A DNA stretch of 30,396 nucleotides from NCBI RefSeq assembly GCF_000003605.2, contig NW_003140826.1, positions 67,245-97,640 on the forward strand, given 5' to 3'. The notes beneath the pieces are model-generated. The model was not told the origin of the DNA, searched no databases, and saw nothing but the letters and a program-made list of their open reading frames with translations. This DNA is from Saccoglossus kowalevskii. Taxonomy: Eukaryota; Hemichordata; Enteropneusta; Harrimaniidae. Below, piece after piece: positions 18,341 through 29,617 of this stretch (its first letter is position 1; every line of letters starts with the position of its first letter). The translations under genes and the position numbers were made by a program.

Positions 18341-20370
18341 GTTATACTACGCAAAATAATTATATTATACAATTGAATTGTAAAACTCGAAAATAGACGT
18401 TATTGTATTGAAGAATTAAGAACAATTTTAATTGTTCCATTGACTCACACTATATTATTAATCAAACTGTTATTGTTATACGTTAATTTCCTTAATACGG
18501 TTATTTCTTTGTATTTGTTTCATATAGTATGTGTCCACTCATTTTTTTATTATTGAATTGAGGCTCGTAGCTTAACAGTTTAATTTATTTAATTTTGTTG
18601 TTGGTAGCGTTTTAAATAAAAACTAAATAGTATTTAAACTTTGGTAATTATATAACGAAAATATCTAATTTCAATAATACTAACGCACACTACTGGACAC
18701 GTTTGTCTAATTGACAATTTTACTGTCAATATATATTGATGGTAGCTTCTGATTTACAGAAATATCACATACCTGTATGTGTGTTGTCGTCTGTCCTCTG
18801 TCAGGCTGTCTGTTTGCATGTATGAAAGCTTTATATTTATGAATTATGATTTCCCACACTAAGGTAAATCCACCTCTCTGTTCAACATGAGCCTGCAGGA
18901 TGTGGTAATTTAAAGTAATATTTCGATACAATATATGATTTTTGGTATTTGTCACAGTACTGTTTGTCAACAAATAATTTATATGATACGTGTTTGTAGT
19001 TATATGTATCTTATATCAAATAACCAATCAACAGGCGCCTGTATATATTAGAATGAACAATGTATTGATTATACATTAAGTAAATATTGTGGAAATATAA
19101 GCCCTTAAATCGACATTGTGAAGTCTGCCTCTAGATACGTTTGCTATTGATGGGTCTGCTTGATGTATAATTATACCATTATGGGCTTGAGTGACGTTAT
19201 TTTCAATATAAAATACTAAAATTAAATTTTAGAGCAGAGAAGGCAATCTAATGCAGGATTGTTGCCTATAAATATGTGTTTGCGTTCAATAATAAACCCC
19301 ATAATCACTTAATGTCTATTCAGACTCAAACGTATTGCATATTGACTTTGATAGGAACGCTACTTCAATAGCCAAAACATACACTGTGTATATATATTGC
19401 ATACTCATATAATTATGTTATTCTTGTAGTTTTTATTTTTAGTAGTAGACGAAATATCGAGTTAGAGTAATAAAATGAGTTTACCATATCATACGTTATA
19501 TATAATATTATATTGATATCAGTATACACAATTCACAGGTGTACAACAATAACAAATGTAAGTGTGTTGAATAAACCGTTAGCTATGTCCATTACCGAAT
19601 CAGTATTTCGAAATAAATCTGTTTTTTGTTTTCTCTGAGATATGTTTCTTTTTTTAAATATGGTACAGTGGATGTAATATTTTCACGTCAAAATATTGAA
19701 GTTTGTACAAAAATGGTTCATACTGTTCTGAATAATAAAATTTGCATATATTATATAATATGCATAATTAGGAATCACACGAAAATAACAAGGAGACTCG
19801 TTAATTCGTTAATTCAGCGGGAAAACTGTTATGTTATGGATTAAATTAGTTTGACTATCCACCTAGTGAGTTACGAGTAACGAGTGTTACTGTGAACTAC
19901 ACGATAGTATGATTGTAAAATATGTGTGCTTTGTTCTCAATTATCGTTCTGAGATAAATAATGTACATTGTTTATTATTCATAACCCTATCAGCCAATCA
20001 GATTCGCTATATTTGCATATTGACTTCTCAGCGGTCAATAAATTGTTAAATATAAATCTATTTTACAATGTATAAAGTGCATTTCGATTTTTTATTTTTT
20101 TTACTTAAGCTTTTAAGTTTGATATAGATTTTATTGTGAAATCAACAAAATAATTTTAAAATACAAATACAATGTTAAATATGAATGCGTAAAATACGAG
20201 AAAAGAGAAAATGCAAAAAACTTTACAAAAAGCATGGCTGTGACCTCCTCTGTTGCCATAAATACATATACAAATCCAACATAAAAAACATGCGGTGGCA
20301 TAACAGCTGAGGCCTTAGATTGTCAACAAACTTTAGTCGTCTCGAGCTCTCTTGAGTGTATTTCGATTTA
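18341..20370. other. AT-rich intergenic DNA
   Basis: No exon, RNA gene or clear repeat pair recognised. The frames present are short and low in complexity. Confidence 0.5.
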
Positions 20371-20432
20371 GGTGGTCTGCAGAGGGCGCTTGATACCATT
20401 ATGCTGACACCATGCGAGGGTTTGAATCCCAT
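20371..20432 (+). repeat. tRNA-like SINE head (degraded)
   Basis: GGTTTGAATCC at 20419-20429 is a near-consensus Pol III B box. About 45 nt upstream, GGTGGTCTGCAGAGGGCGCT is A-box-like, and GCTTGATACC and ACCATGCGAGGG fit tRNA-derived SINE heads. It does not fold into a clean tRNA, so a relic of a tRNA-derived SINE is likelier than a working tRNA. Confidence 0.4.
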
Positions 20433-21158
20433 TCATACGTGAATAGTATCGTGTATATTGTAATTCGCTTTTGTTGTAAAAAACAGTGCAATAACAAACA
20501 ATTAAATAACGAAATAATAGTGGAAGAATTACACAATAATGTAAACAATACATATGAAAATACAATATATTTATCGGGAATCATTATAAGCACTCGAGCT
20601 TAATGCAACTTTTGGATTCTGCATACAAAAGATTCAGCCTATCACAACGCATATAATTTACTTCCTCAAGCCACTGTTATCTCGCCTCCGTTATCTCTAT
20701 CCACCCGAATCTCTTCTATACAATTCTACACAATATTTTTATTGGCGCGACACCCATTCTTCGGAACACATGTGCCCGTTCATACCAACATCTGTCACAT
20801 ATAAACGTCATTTAGGTAATACACGGGTGATTAGAGTGATTGATCGCAATGGTGTAGATGAATACCGTAAATAAATATAATACAATTTCATTGAACTTTT
20901 TACCACAAACAGAACTCAGTGGAATGATGACGGTGGATTTTCGGTGGTTATGTTGTTAGGTGGTTGTTGGTGATGAAATATGGATTTACAAGATGGCTGT
21001 CAGGAATTATAAGAACATTCTGATTATTATTATATGTTAATTATTTGCAATACCGTTGATTTACATTGAAATTGAAACACTTTTCTCCAAATTAATATTT
21101 GTTTAATTATTTTATAACAATATACTTATTTCGCGAGGTCATGGAGTCGGGTTAAATA

Positions 21159-21321
21159 TTAAAGCGGGGGGGGTCGTCACCTGTGCATGCGCAGGAATTG
21201 AGTCCCAAGCGACGATAACACACACTAAAAACGCAAAGGCTCATGGGTAGACGCTTGTTTGTAAACAATGACGCGCTATGGACATCTGACGCATGCGCAG
21301 GTGACCACTCCTCCGTTTTAA
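21159..21321 (+). mobile_element. Miniature TTAA-flanked element (MITE), copy 3, full length
   Basis: 163 bp bounded by TTAA on both sides. Terminal inverted repeats of about 35 bp: left AGCGGGGGGGGTCGTCACCT, right complement AACGGAGGAGTGGTCACCTG, each followed by a GCATGCGC core. The interior matches copies 1 and 2. TTAA ends would suit piggyBac-type mobilisation, but TTAA could belong to the repeat itself. Confidence 0.85.
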
Positions 21322-24030
21322 CCCAAAAGACCTAATTATTCTCAATATGTTGACTACCTCGTATGCGGGTTCTCAAGAAATATAAAATTACACAATTCGT
21401 GTAACACTGGGATAATTTAGCCAGTAAACCTCACTACAATTATATCGACATATAATTATGATTAATATATGCACAGACACAACACAACGCATTAAGTGGA
21501 ACCATAGTTTATTAGGTGAATTACGTGAACCATGTCGTTCTGCTCAATTTGTCTGGTCATGAATGCAAAATACCAGTGTACTAAGGAGTACGAACCCCTA
21601 ACTCAGTGTCAGCGACTCATTTCCACCAGTGAACTGTCCCTTATGAAAAGGTCTCATAAGATTCTTATAAACTCTGTATTTAATTTATGCACTGTGGTAA
21701 CCTAAAAGATGACTATTGACTTCAAAGGTATGTCATTTCTCGTTTGTTTTTAAAGAAAATATATTTTTTGGCTATGAAGAATTTGAAATATGGTGTTCAT
21801 TGTTGTGTGGGAGGTACATAACTATGTATTTATCCTTTATAAGCCTTCAGCATGACACCAAAGTTCACACATTGCATATTCAAGGATAAAGTCCTTTAAC
21901 AGCACTGATTTTTATTAAACCGATTTGTTTAAATTTAAAAGGCTATGGCTTATTTTTGTTTAAATATAATTAAATTCCCATTTGTATATTTAGTAGTGTG
22001 AAGTTAATAATTCATTTTTATAATTTATTTTTCATAAACGTATTTTAGTATTTTTAAAATGTAAATGTATAAATGTAAAAATGTTGACCCATAAACTGAC
22101 GTAGGATTGCTGTTAAATACACGACTACTGTTAAAACGCGATTTCTTGATAATTTCAGTTCTGGAAATTTTGCATTAATAAAATTTATAGCACTTGTCTT
22201 GAAAAAAACATGTTTTTTTTTGTAATAATGTAATAAAGTGTTTGCAGATAATAACAAAATATGTAAATGCAATAATGAAAATGCAATAATTATTCACTTG
22301 ATTTTGGTATTTTCACTGATAAGTAAATTCTTCTAAATTAAATCTAATTAATTGTTTTCTTGACAAATTAGTGAAATTAAAACGCAGGAATTATGTTTAA
22401 AACATCAAAATAGTGAAATTAAATGGTCTTACAGCATGTAACCTAATTAACCACAAGAATTCACAGAAGCACATGAGCTACTAATTGAGCAAATGTGAAA
22501 GTGCATATCAGCTCATCGTTGGGCATAGCTCTTCAAACAAAATGAACAATTAATGATGTGCTGTGCATTTCTCAGAGCAACAAAACATGTATTTGTTCTC
22601 CCAGAATCAATATGACAACTGCGCATTTGGTGCGTATTTTTGCAATGTGTCATAATAAATGTTTTGGATCTCTATATGATTAATCTTATGCAAAAGCTGT
22701 TGTTAATAATTTACCATCTTGCTAAAAAAATACTGCTCAGTCTTGTTTTCATTAAAGATCATCTAAATGTCATTTATATTACAGTATACACAAAATACTT
22801 TGATATTATGTAGCGTGTTACAATACTAGGTGACTATGTAATTTTCTGGGAAAATTTTATTGATTTTATAATTTTTATAAACATTACCATGGTCACGGGC
22901 AAGTTGATAGGTAGTATAATTTCTCTGGTTTGGGATTCCGGTCCTTGATTCGTAATTTAAATACTGAAATTGAACTCAAAAGATTTGATTTGCATCTGTC
23001 TTTCTATAACAGGACAAATAGTTACTCTAAATCCACAGGACTATGGCATGTTTTTTGTATCGGTCAAAATTATCTTTTTTTTGTTTTGTTTTTTCAAAAC
23101 TGGGTCTAAAATCTAATACAGGGTTTCCAAGCACTCCACATAAAAATCTTTGTCCGAATATTGGCCAAACATTTTTGACCGGAGGGGCAAATAACTAAAA
23201 TGTATGTCCTCAGGTCTAATGCAATAAATAGGTTTTAGTTTATACACAGTCCCCCTACGATAGAGATACTGTGGTCGTGTTTTATATATTGGGGACAACT
23301 TAATGTATTTTCATCGTTTTCCAAGTTCAGTTAAATTATTTGGAATATATAACTTTAATCCATGGACCTTATAAATCAAGGTACTTGATTGTTTTAAACC
23401 TAAGTAATTATTCACAAATTTCGCAGATTGTCAGAAAAATAAAATAATTAGTAAACTTCATGTTGATTTCGGATATGCGTACGTAGCCTTCAACAGAATG
23501 TAATTTTTCTGCACAAAAATTACTATTATCAGATCATTACAGACTGGCACCGAATAATTGAGTCATTGTATCGTTTATTTGTAATAAAAGACGTGTCTCA
23601 ACAACAGACCAAAACATTCCCACCAGTACCAAGGAAAGTTTCATCCTATTGAATTTATTGTTCAAATGAAGGTGTGTGTTTAAGGTGGAAATTACGTTTT
23701 CAAAATATATTTCATAATTGATGGGGTGTAATATCAACTTTAAAATGCTGAACAACGGAAATAATAACATAGAATGCCAAATTAGTTTGTTAAAGAGCCT
23801 GCGAAATGCCCATCAGAACATTTCCTGTTTTGCATTTGTATTCCACTGAAATAGACTAGTTATTGATTTGTTTTTTGTTCAAAATGATTACTCGTAAATA
23901 ACCGAGTATATTCGAGTACAACGTCTCAGTTCGTAATATTTTCTTTATAAGCGAGTTACAATATTTTTTTTAAAGATTAACAATACATGAAAAAGAAACA
24001 GAATTAATATTATATATTTAAGCAATAACC
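21322..24030. other. AT-rich intergenic DNA
   Basis: No gene recognised. A minus-strand open frame at 23113-23298 is uninterrupted for 61 codons but resembles no domain that I know. Confidence 0.5.
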
Positions 24031-24045
24031 CCCGCCGAAGGCGGG
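24031..24045. repeat. Short GC hairpin
   Basis: CCCGCC-GAA-GGCGGG, a perfect six-pair stem in very AT-rich surroundings. Role unknown. Confidence 0.5.
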
Positions 24046-24233
24046 TATACCACGAGATATTGCACAATTCACGACATATATGCACGAGCCGCATGCTATT
24101 ATATTATACCAGTATATTGACAATTCGATAAAACTTGTAAAAAAAGAGTTTACTTTCATCTACTAAAAGATCATGATTATGGCCCTTGAACATGAATATT
24201 TATAAAAATAGTATGTAGTTGTACGCTGAATGC

Positions 24234-24236
<3 letters not shown>

Positions 24237-24316
<80 letters not shown>
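24237..24316. repeat. (AT)40 microsatellite
   Basis: Uninterrupted AT dinucleotides over 80 bases. Self-complementary, so prone to cruciform extrusion, length variation and assembly error. Confidence 0.98.
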
Positions 24317-24322
<6 letters not shown>

Positions 24323-24651
24323 ACTATTAACGATATATATTTTTGGTCGACGCTTTTTTTTTTGAAACGTTGCGGATGGGTATAGTAATAGTTTGAGAAT
24401 TTACGCATTTCTAAACGATCCGAAGTAGTGACATCATTGTACGAACAATGTTAAATCAGTGTGAACAAGTTAGGATGGTCATTCTCCTTATACCATCGCA
24501 CCATCGTAACAACTGTCCTGATTTGTAAAAGAACACCATAGATTTGAAGACAAGTGCCAATAATTTAAACCTAGCAAAGTACTAACATATTTTAATGAAC
24601 CAGATTCCGGACCAGCCCATGTTCGCACTGAGTGTTTACATACACTTAGTA

Positions 24652-24990
24652 GTTAGTTTTTGTTCCTGTTTTATATTTCACGGATTAGTTATTTGCATAT
24701 CAATATGATCAACACAGGGTCACACTACCACTTGAGAAAACAATCGATTTTGGTATTTTTATCTGTCATTTTTACCAAATAACGGTGCGTCGATAAACAG
24801 GCTTAAACATTTTTTCACTCAGTGGTTAGTTTCCCGCTCTTGTTTATTTCACGGATTAGTCATTTGCATGTCAATATGCCCGACACAAGGTCACGCTACC
24901 ACTTTGAAGACGATAGATTTCGGTATTTTTATCTGTCGTTTTTACCATGAACGGTGCGTTGGTGAACAGGCTTGACAATCATTCCCGTAA
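24652..24990 (+). repeat. Tandem duplication of about 172 bp, two diverged units
   Basis: Unit 1 starts GTTAGTTTTTGTTCCTG near 24652, unit 2 GTTAGTTTCCCGCTCTTG at 24824. Shared blocks include TTTCACGGATTAGT, TTTGCAT-TCAATATG, GGTATTTTTATCTGTC and ACGGTGCGT. Divergence implies an old event. Both units keep ATTTGCAT, the POU octamer in reverse. Non-coding. Confidence 0.8.
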
Positions 24991-25199
24991 CTTTTCGACG
25001 TTTCGACGTTTTTTTTTTTTTAAATACGAGGTTTCTAAACAAAACGTAGGCTTAGTGTGTTCGAATTAACTTCAAATTGACACAGCTTACATAGCTATGC
25101 GGTGACAACAAGAGACATATAACAACCTATAAACAATAAGCACTGGTGACACAGACATGTTTTTCGTGATGTTATAACGCAATGAGATGCGGGTGCACA

Positions 25200-26893
25200 T
25201 GAACAAAGGATAATGAAAATGATAATCAATGTGATAATGAAGGCCAGCAATTATGGCATAAATACCTAAAAGATAAAAAAATTAAGTTCAAAAGATTATC
25301 AAACAAAACCAAATTGAAAGGTATAATATATTGGTCAGTTCTCAATGGTCTTACAAATGTATTGTTCATTAGCTTGTGCTTGACCAGTAAATTAATCTTG
25401 TGCTAAGAAAGGATGAGGTTAAAAGTGTATAAATCAAGTATTGGGAAATCTTGGGAGAACGTAGCCAAATATTACATCGAGATGAAGAAAGAAACCATTT
25501 TGAAATAAAAAGTAATTGACTCTGTAGTTGAATATGATCAAGTTCCAAGCAACAACAACAAATGTAACAAATGATCAAGTTTCAAAAATAATTTCTAATT
25601 TAAACAATAACAAAGCTGCTGGTCCGGGTGATATCACACATGAAATTATTAAGGGTGGGGACAAGTTACCATTGAGTCGCTGAAGATAATGTTTAATGAA
25701 TTTCTTCATCTTGAAGTAGTACCAGTTGATTGGTGGAAAGATATTATAATACTATTGCATAAAAAAGGGATAAGAAAAAAATAAATAACTACAGATGTAT
25801 ATAATTAAGTTCAGTTGTAGGAAAATTATATAATAAAATACTTGAAAAAGAATTGAGTACCTTGGTAGAAAACAATACTGGGTTAAATTCTGAGTGGAGT
25901 TAGAAAGTACAGGGGCACCACAGGCCAAATATTTATTCTACAAGGAATAGCTGCAACAAGCGAATCCAAAAATAAAAATATTTATTTCGCATTTTTGGAT
26001 TTCAAAAAAGCATATGACATATTCACGGAAAATTGTCAAGAGTAATACAACAGACATATTACCACATAGAAAGTAAGATATCATTTGGTGATATCGACAC
26101 TGATTACTGTTCACAGAACGAGGGTTTGAAACAGAGATGTGTTCTGGCTCCATTATTATTTTCACTTTTACATTAATGAATTCAAACAAATGCTTGATGA
26201 ATCTTTTGCACCTATTGAAAGTCAGCTGATAGCAATGCTAAACAATATAAACAAATATTGTAGATTATGGAAAATGGTAGTTAATGAGGGCTAGTGTCCT
26301 AATTACAAACGAAAATTACAAACACAAATTACAAACAAAAGAGTTGACAAACATAGAGAGTGGTCTATTGGAAAATCAAAAATATAAGAAACTACAATAT
26401 ATTTACAAATATTCAGGCTACTGGTTTACAAGTAACCGACCATACCCACTGTACAAAACTAATAGAAAATTGAATGCCTTATTTTCAGTTATGAAAGCAA
26501 TACTTGGTGGTCATGGAAATATCAATCGATTAGACTATGGTTTTTCACTATGGAACCAGGTATTAAAGCCAACTTTAGAGTATGTTTGGTAAATCCTGAT
26601 CTTGGGGAAAATATTGAGAGTTTAGAAAAAATGCAGCGTACAGCGGGGAAATGTATTTTGGGTGATTGCAGAAATACTGCAAATGAGGCTGTCCTTAGTG
26701 ATTTGGGGTTGTTCACAATGAGGTGTAGACTAGATATCATGAAACTAAAATATTACCAAAGATTGTGTGATATGCCAGATTCAAGATGGCTGAAAGTTAT
26801 TTTAAATGTTTTGAATGATAAAAACGTGAAAACTAACAAAATACAACTTTCCGAATGTCTTGGAACTGCCCAAAATGTATTCATGATATCATA
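25200..26893 (+). mobile_element. Decayed non-LTR (LINE) retrotransposon, reverse transcriptase part
   Basis: Fragments in shifting frames spell a LINE reverse transcriptase in order: NNNKAAGPG near 25600; a VPVDWWKD...HKKG block near 25720; motif A FLDFKKAYD at 25992-26018; motif B at 26123-26161, with Arg in place of the expected Gly of QGC; and a C-terminal region at 26284-26893 (YWFTSNRPYP; LEKMQRTAGKCILG). The FADD/YADD catalytic block expected near 26210 is missing. Stops and frameshifts (for example near 26550-26590) make it inactive. No endonuclease was recognised; the element is 5'-truncated and its clade is not determined. Confidence 0.85.
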
Positions 26894-27062
26894 ACAAGTT
26901 TTGATATTTAGGATATATTATTCTTTATATGAAGCAAATATATACAGCGAATTCGCCACTATTCATTCCAATAATTATGGTAATGACCACCATCATTCAC
27001 CATCGTGATATTGCCTTCACAAACATGTGTTACTATTTTAATATTCAGAGTGTGTATTTATT

Positions 27063-27076
27063 TGAACCCGGGTTCA
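27063..27076. repeat. Perfect 14-bp palindrome
   Basis: TGAACCCGGGTTCA is fully self-complementary and could be read as an inverted repeat of nuclear-receptor-like half-sites. No function shown. Confidence 0.4.
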
Positions 27077-27308
27077 CTAAATACAATCTATCATTCTTCA
27101 ACAACATTAATCGCGCGATGATATTGAAACACGTGCAAAGTAGCATATATACAATCCATATATATACATTTATAAAGTGATTTAATGGCGAGCAACTCAT
27201 AACAGATGATGTCCATCAATTGAAAACGTCGTTAACATGTAAAACAAGTATAAACAACACTCCATAATCAATGCGTGATTTAGCAAACTCTTTCACTACG
27301 CATGATTT

Positions 27309-27333
27309 GAACTCTCACACTATGTGAGAGTTC
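27309..27333. repeat. Perfect 11-bp-arm hairpin
   Basis: GAACTCTCACA-CTA-TGTGAGAGTTC: 11 exact pairs around a three-base loop. No T-run or coding context explains it. Confidence 0.55.
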
Positions 27334-27576
27334 CAGGTGATTATGAATCAGAATCTTCTTCCTTGAATAAAAGTCACTGCAGTGAAATTGATTGAATGAA
27401 CTATAAAAGTAAATAAAATATTGAAAACATAAACGGGGTTGGTAAATTTTTAGCAGGGCAGGTATGTTTTTAAAGTTACTGCCCTGTTGTCTGGTAAACT
27501 ATTTTGACAAATTTTAAACACAGATTTTTTTTTTGTCTTGGGCCTTATTTTTTCGGAAAGGCATTCACATGTTGCC

Positions 27577-27866
27577 TTAAATGTCGTTTTTTGGGGAGGT
27601 CGTAACTGCCGTGCCGATAGCTTGTTGGTCGCAATTACCGTAGCTATCGCCATGGTAATTCAGATAACTAAAATGTTCGTCGTGATATTCACGGGCATTA
27701 CGTTGCGTTTTTAAGTCACGTGCCAATGAATTGCATTTGTTTGGAGTCCTTAAAATTTCTTTCAACCACTGCTCATTAAACCCGTAATTAGCGTAACAAG
27801 GTTTTTGTCTCTGTTCGCATATTTCCTCGCCAGAATGAATTACATCACTAATATTAGTTCCCCATG
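27577..27866 (-). CDS. Possible exon of an unidentified minus-strand gene
   Basis: On the minus strand a good acceptor (TTGATTACAG) precedes an open frame with protein-like composition: SWGTNISDVIHSGEEICEQR, then KPCYANYGFNEQWLKEIL, LARDLKTQRNAREY and SYLNYHGDSY. It either continues to a TAA at 27577-27579 or uses a GTAATT donor at about 27640. No ATG lies upstream in frame, so another 5' exon is needed; I did not find one. The charged, aromatic, low-repeat composition differs from random frames in this AT-rich DNA, but I do not recognise the family. Confidence 0.4.
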
Positions 27867-27989
27867 AATCTGTAATCAAATAATATTAACAGTGTCACTA
27901 TCCTATTTTCAAACTGCATTAATTTTTTTTGTAACTTTACATTTACGAAACATTTATGTACGTCAGCTAAGAAACACGATTGCGTGCCA

Positions 27990-28345
27990 GGTTATCACGT
28001 GTCTGTTTTTTACTATTTTCATTGGTCCGCTTTACATTTTACATCACGTGACAGAAACCAGTTTCCATTGGTGTGACTATCACTTTTTATTGAAATCGCT
28101 GCCTTTGATTGGTACACGAAAATGCCGATTCCTCATTTGCTACGACGGTGATAAAACGCGAATTTCTGTAATGTTTTGTTGCATTCGACTTATATTAATA
28201 TCAAATGGATGCACGTCACATTACTCTTTATTTAGTTACTGTCTTTTTCTAAGCGAAGCTTCTGCAAACAGTCTTAAGAGATTTTCTCTTTTGAAATCTA
28301 CGTTCCTTTAAACACCGACTGCGGAGCAGTATCAAGTCATTTCAG
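27990..28345. promoter_or_regulatory. Promoter-like stretch with CCAAT boxes, E-boxes and a splice donor
   Basis: Three ATTGG motifs (CCAAT on the minus strand; about 28021, 28068 and 28109) and two CACGTG E-boxes (about 27998 and 28045) lie within about 120 bp, followed by CACGTCA. At its right edge TTTCAG|GTAAGT (28346) is a perfect plus-strand splice donor, so a non-coding first exon may end there. It could be a bidirectional promoter shared with the minus-strand exon at 27577-27866. Confidence 0.35.
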
Positions 28346-28351
28346 GTAAGT

Positions 28352-29159
28352 TGTCATCCTTTATCACATACAAGTTTTTACCTACGTATAGAATTTAATC
28401 CTAAAGACTCTGGAATTGTTATCTCTTTAAGTAAAAATAAAAATCTTCACACATAAACTCATTTCTGTTTTTATTTCATACGCTTTTACTGTCAGTGTTT
28501 ATCTTCACAGGTTGCTGGCAGAATAACGACATTCACTAATAGCTACGTATAAATATCTTATACGCCTTGCATTTCTCATTTAGTGGGTATGATTTATACA
28601 TCTCATTACTTATATCATATACTTTGTATCATGCATGTTAATGTATTAATATTTAAATGCAACTCATTCATGAAAAATAAACAATGTATTTGCATGCTCA
28701 CCTTATCTACTTGTAACTTTATCATGCATTAAACTACAGCAACATTCTTACTACAATTAACCTCCAAGTACCCCATGTTTTGTCATTTGAAATAAAAAAT
28801 TAACATATATAACTTAATAAATTTGTCGTCCATTCCATTTTAACATTTCAACCCACGTGTTGTGATATGGATTTGTGAACTGACCACTCATTAACCGGGG
28901 ATTATTTTCAACAAAAACTTGATATAAATACTAAATGTGTATATGTTGAGACTTAATCATATCTATTGAATTTTACATTACGCCGCAGCTTTTACAGCTG
29001 TGAACCTTCTAATCAAACTGGAACGCCTTCCCCCATTTCTCAATTTATCAAGAAAATTTCACATTTTTGTCGCATACAACTTGTTTACCACTTCCGTGTC
29101 ACTGAGAATGTTCTAGAACCGTACTGTGTCTGGGTGGAATTTTTAGAAGCTGGTTGAAT
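28352..29159. other. AT-rich DNA before the Gypsy element
   Basis: No gene recognised. The left edge of the LTR probably lies in the last few hundred bases, but cannot be set without the second LTR or another copy. Confidence 0.45.
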
Positions 29160-29275
29160 AGGTAATAGAACACTGTAGAAGGCAATAGAAGGTAATGGGA
29201 CATTCTAGAAATTTGTAGTAAATTCCAGATTCATTATGTATGCTGATGTAATGGTCTATTCATAGACAGTGTGGG

Positions 29276-29283
29276 TATATATA
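29276..29283 (+). promoter_or_regulatory. TATA box of the Gypsy LTR
   Basis: TATATATA followed by GGGGAG, with an initiator-like TTCAGCAC some 10-15 bases further on, in the expected U3/R position of the LTR. Confidence 0.55.
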
Positions 29284-29575
29284 GGGGAGTTGTTCAGCAC
29301 TGCGATCAGATCAGAGATCTCGTTGAATTTTATTGGAGTTTAAGTATCTAGTTATTGGAGTAGTGGAGTTTTACCGCGTTATTGTACTTGATGTTTGCAG
29401 AGTATAATACCAGTACCAGTTGAAACCTCATCTGTTCGTATTCGTGTTCATGCTCCGTGTTCGTATGTTATCATCGCCGCCAGGGAAGTCTTTTTGTTAC
29501 TGTTGCCATTTTGGTATTTGAACCATCACACCTGTACTATACCAATTACGGTAATATTACGTTGCGTGTGACATC

Positions 29576-29593
29576 TGGGGGCTCGTCCGGGAA
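29576..29593 (+). other. Primer-binding site, tRNA-Pro type
   Basis: TGGGGGCTCGTCCGGGAA lies two bases after the LTR end. The first 17 bases are identical to the well-known proline-tRNA primer-binding site of gammaretroviruses; the last differs. Reverse transcription would prime from the 3' end of tRNA-Pro. Confidence 0.85.
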
Positions 29594-29617
29594 CAGTGAA
29601 GACATATAGAAGACAAC

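Larger units (their letters stand above)
26894..27440. other. Intergenic DNA with small palindromes
   Basis: AT-rich; holds the palindromes at 27063-27076 and 27309-27333 and no recognised gene. Confidence 0.5.

Noticed and set aside
21580-21650. tRNA-like B box on the minus strand (GGTTCGTACTCC)
   Set aside because: It departs from the B-box consensus by an inserted base, and no cloverleaf could be built.
23113-23298. 61-codon minus-strand frame
   Set aside because: No start context, domain or splice support; probably a repeat fragment or chance.
27892-28311. 139-codon plus-strand open frame, the longest uninterrupted frame after the gag shadow
   Set aside because: Composition is that of AT-rich random frames (Phe/Leu/Cys/Ile-heavy), with no domain; it overlaps a CCAAT/E-box cluster that looks like a promoter.
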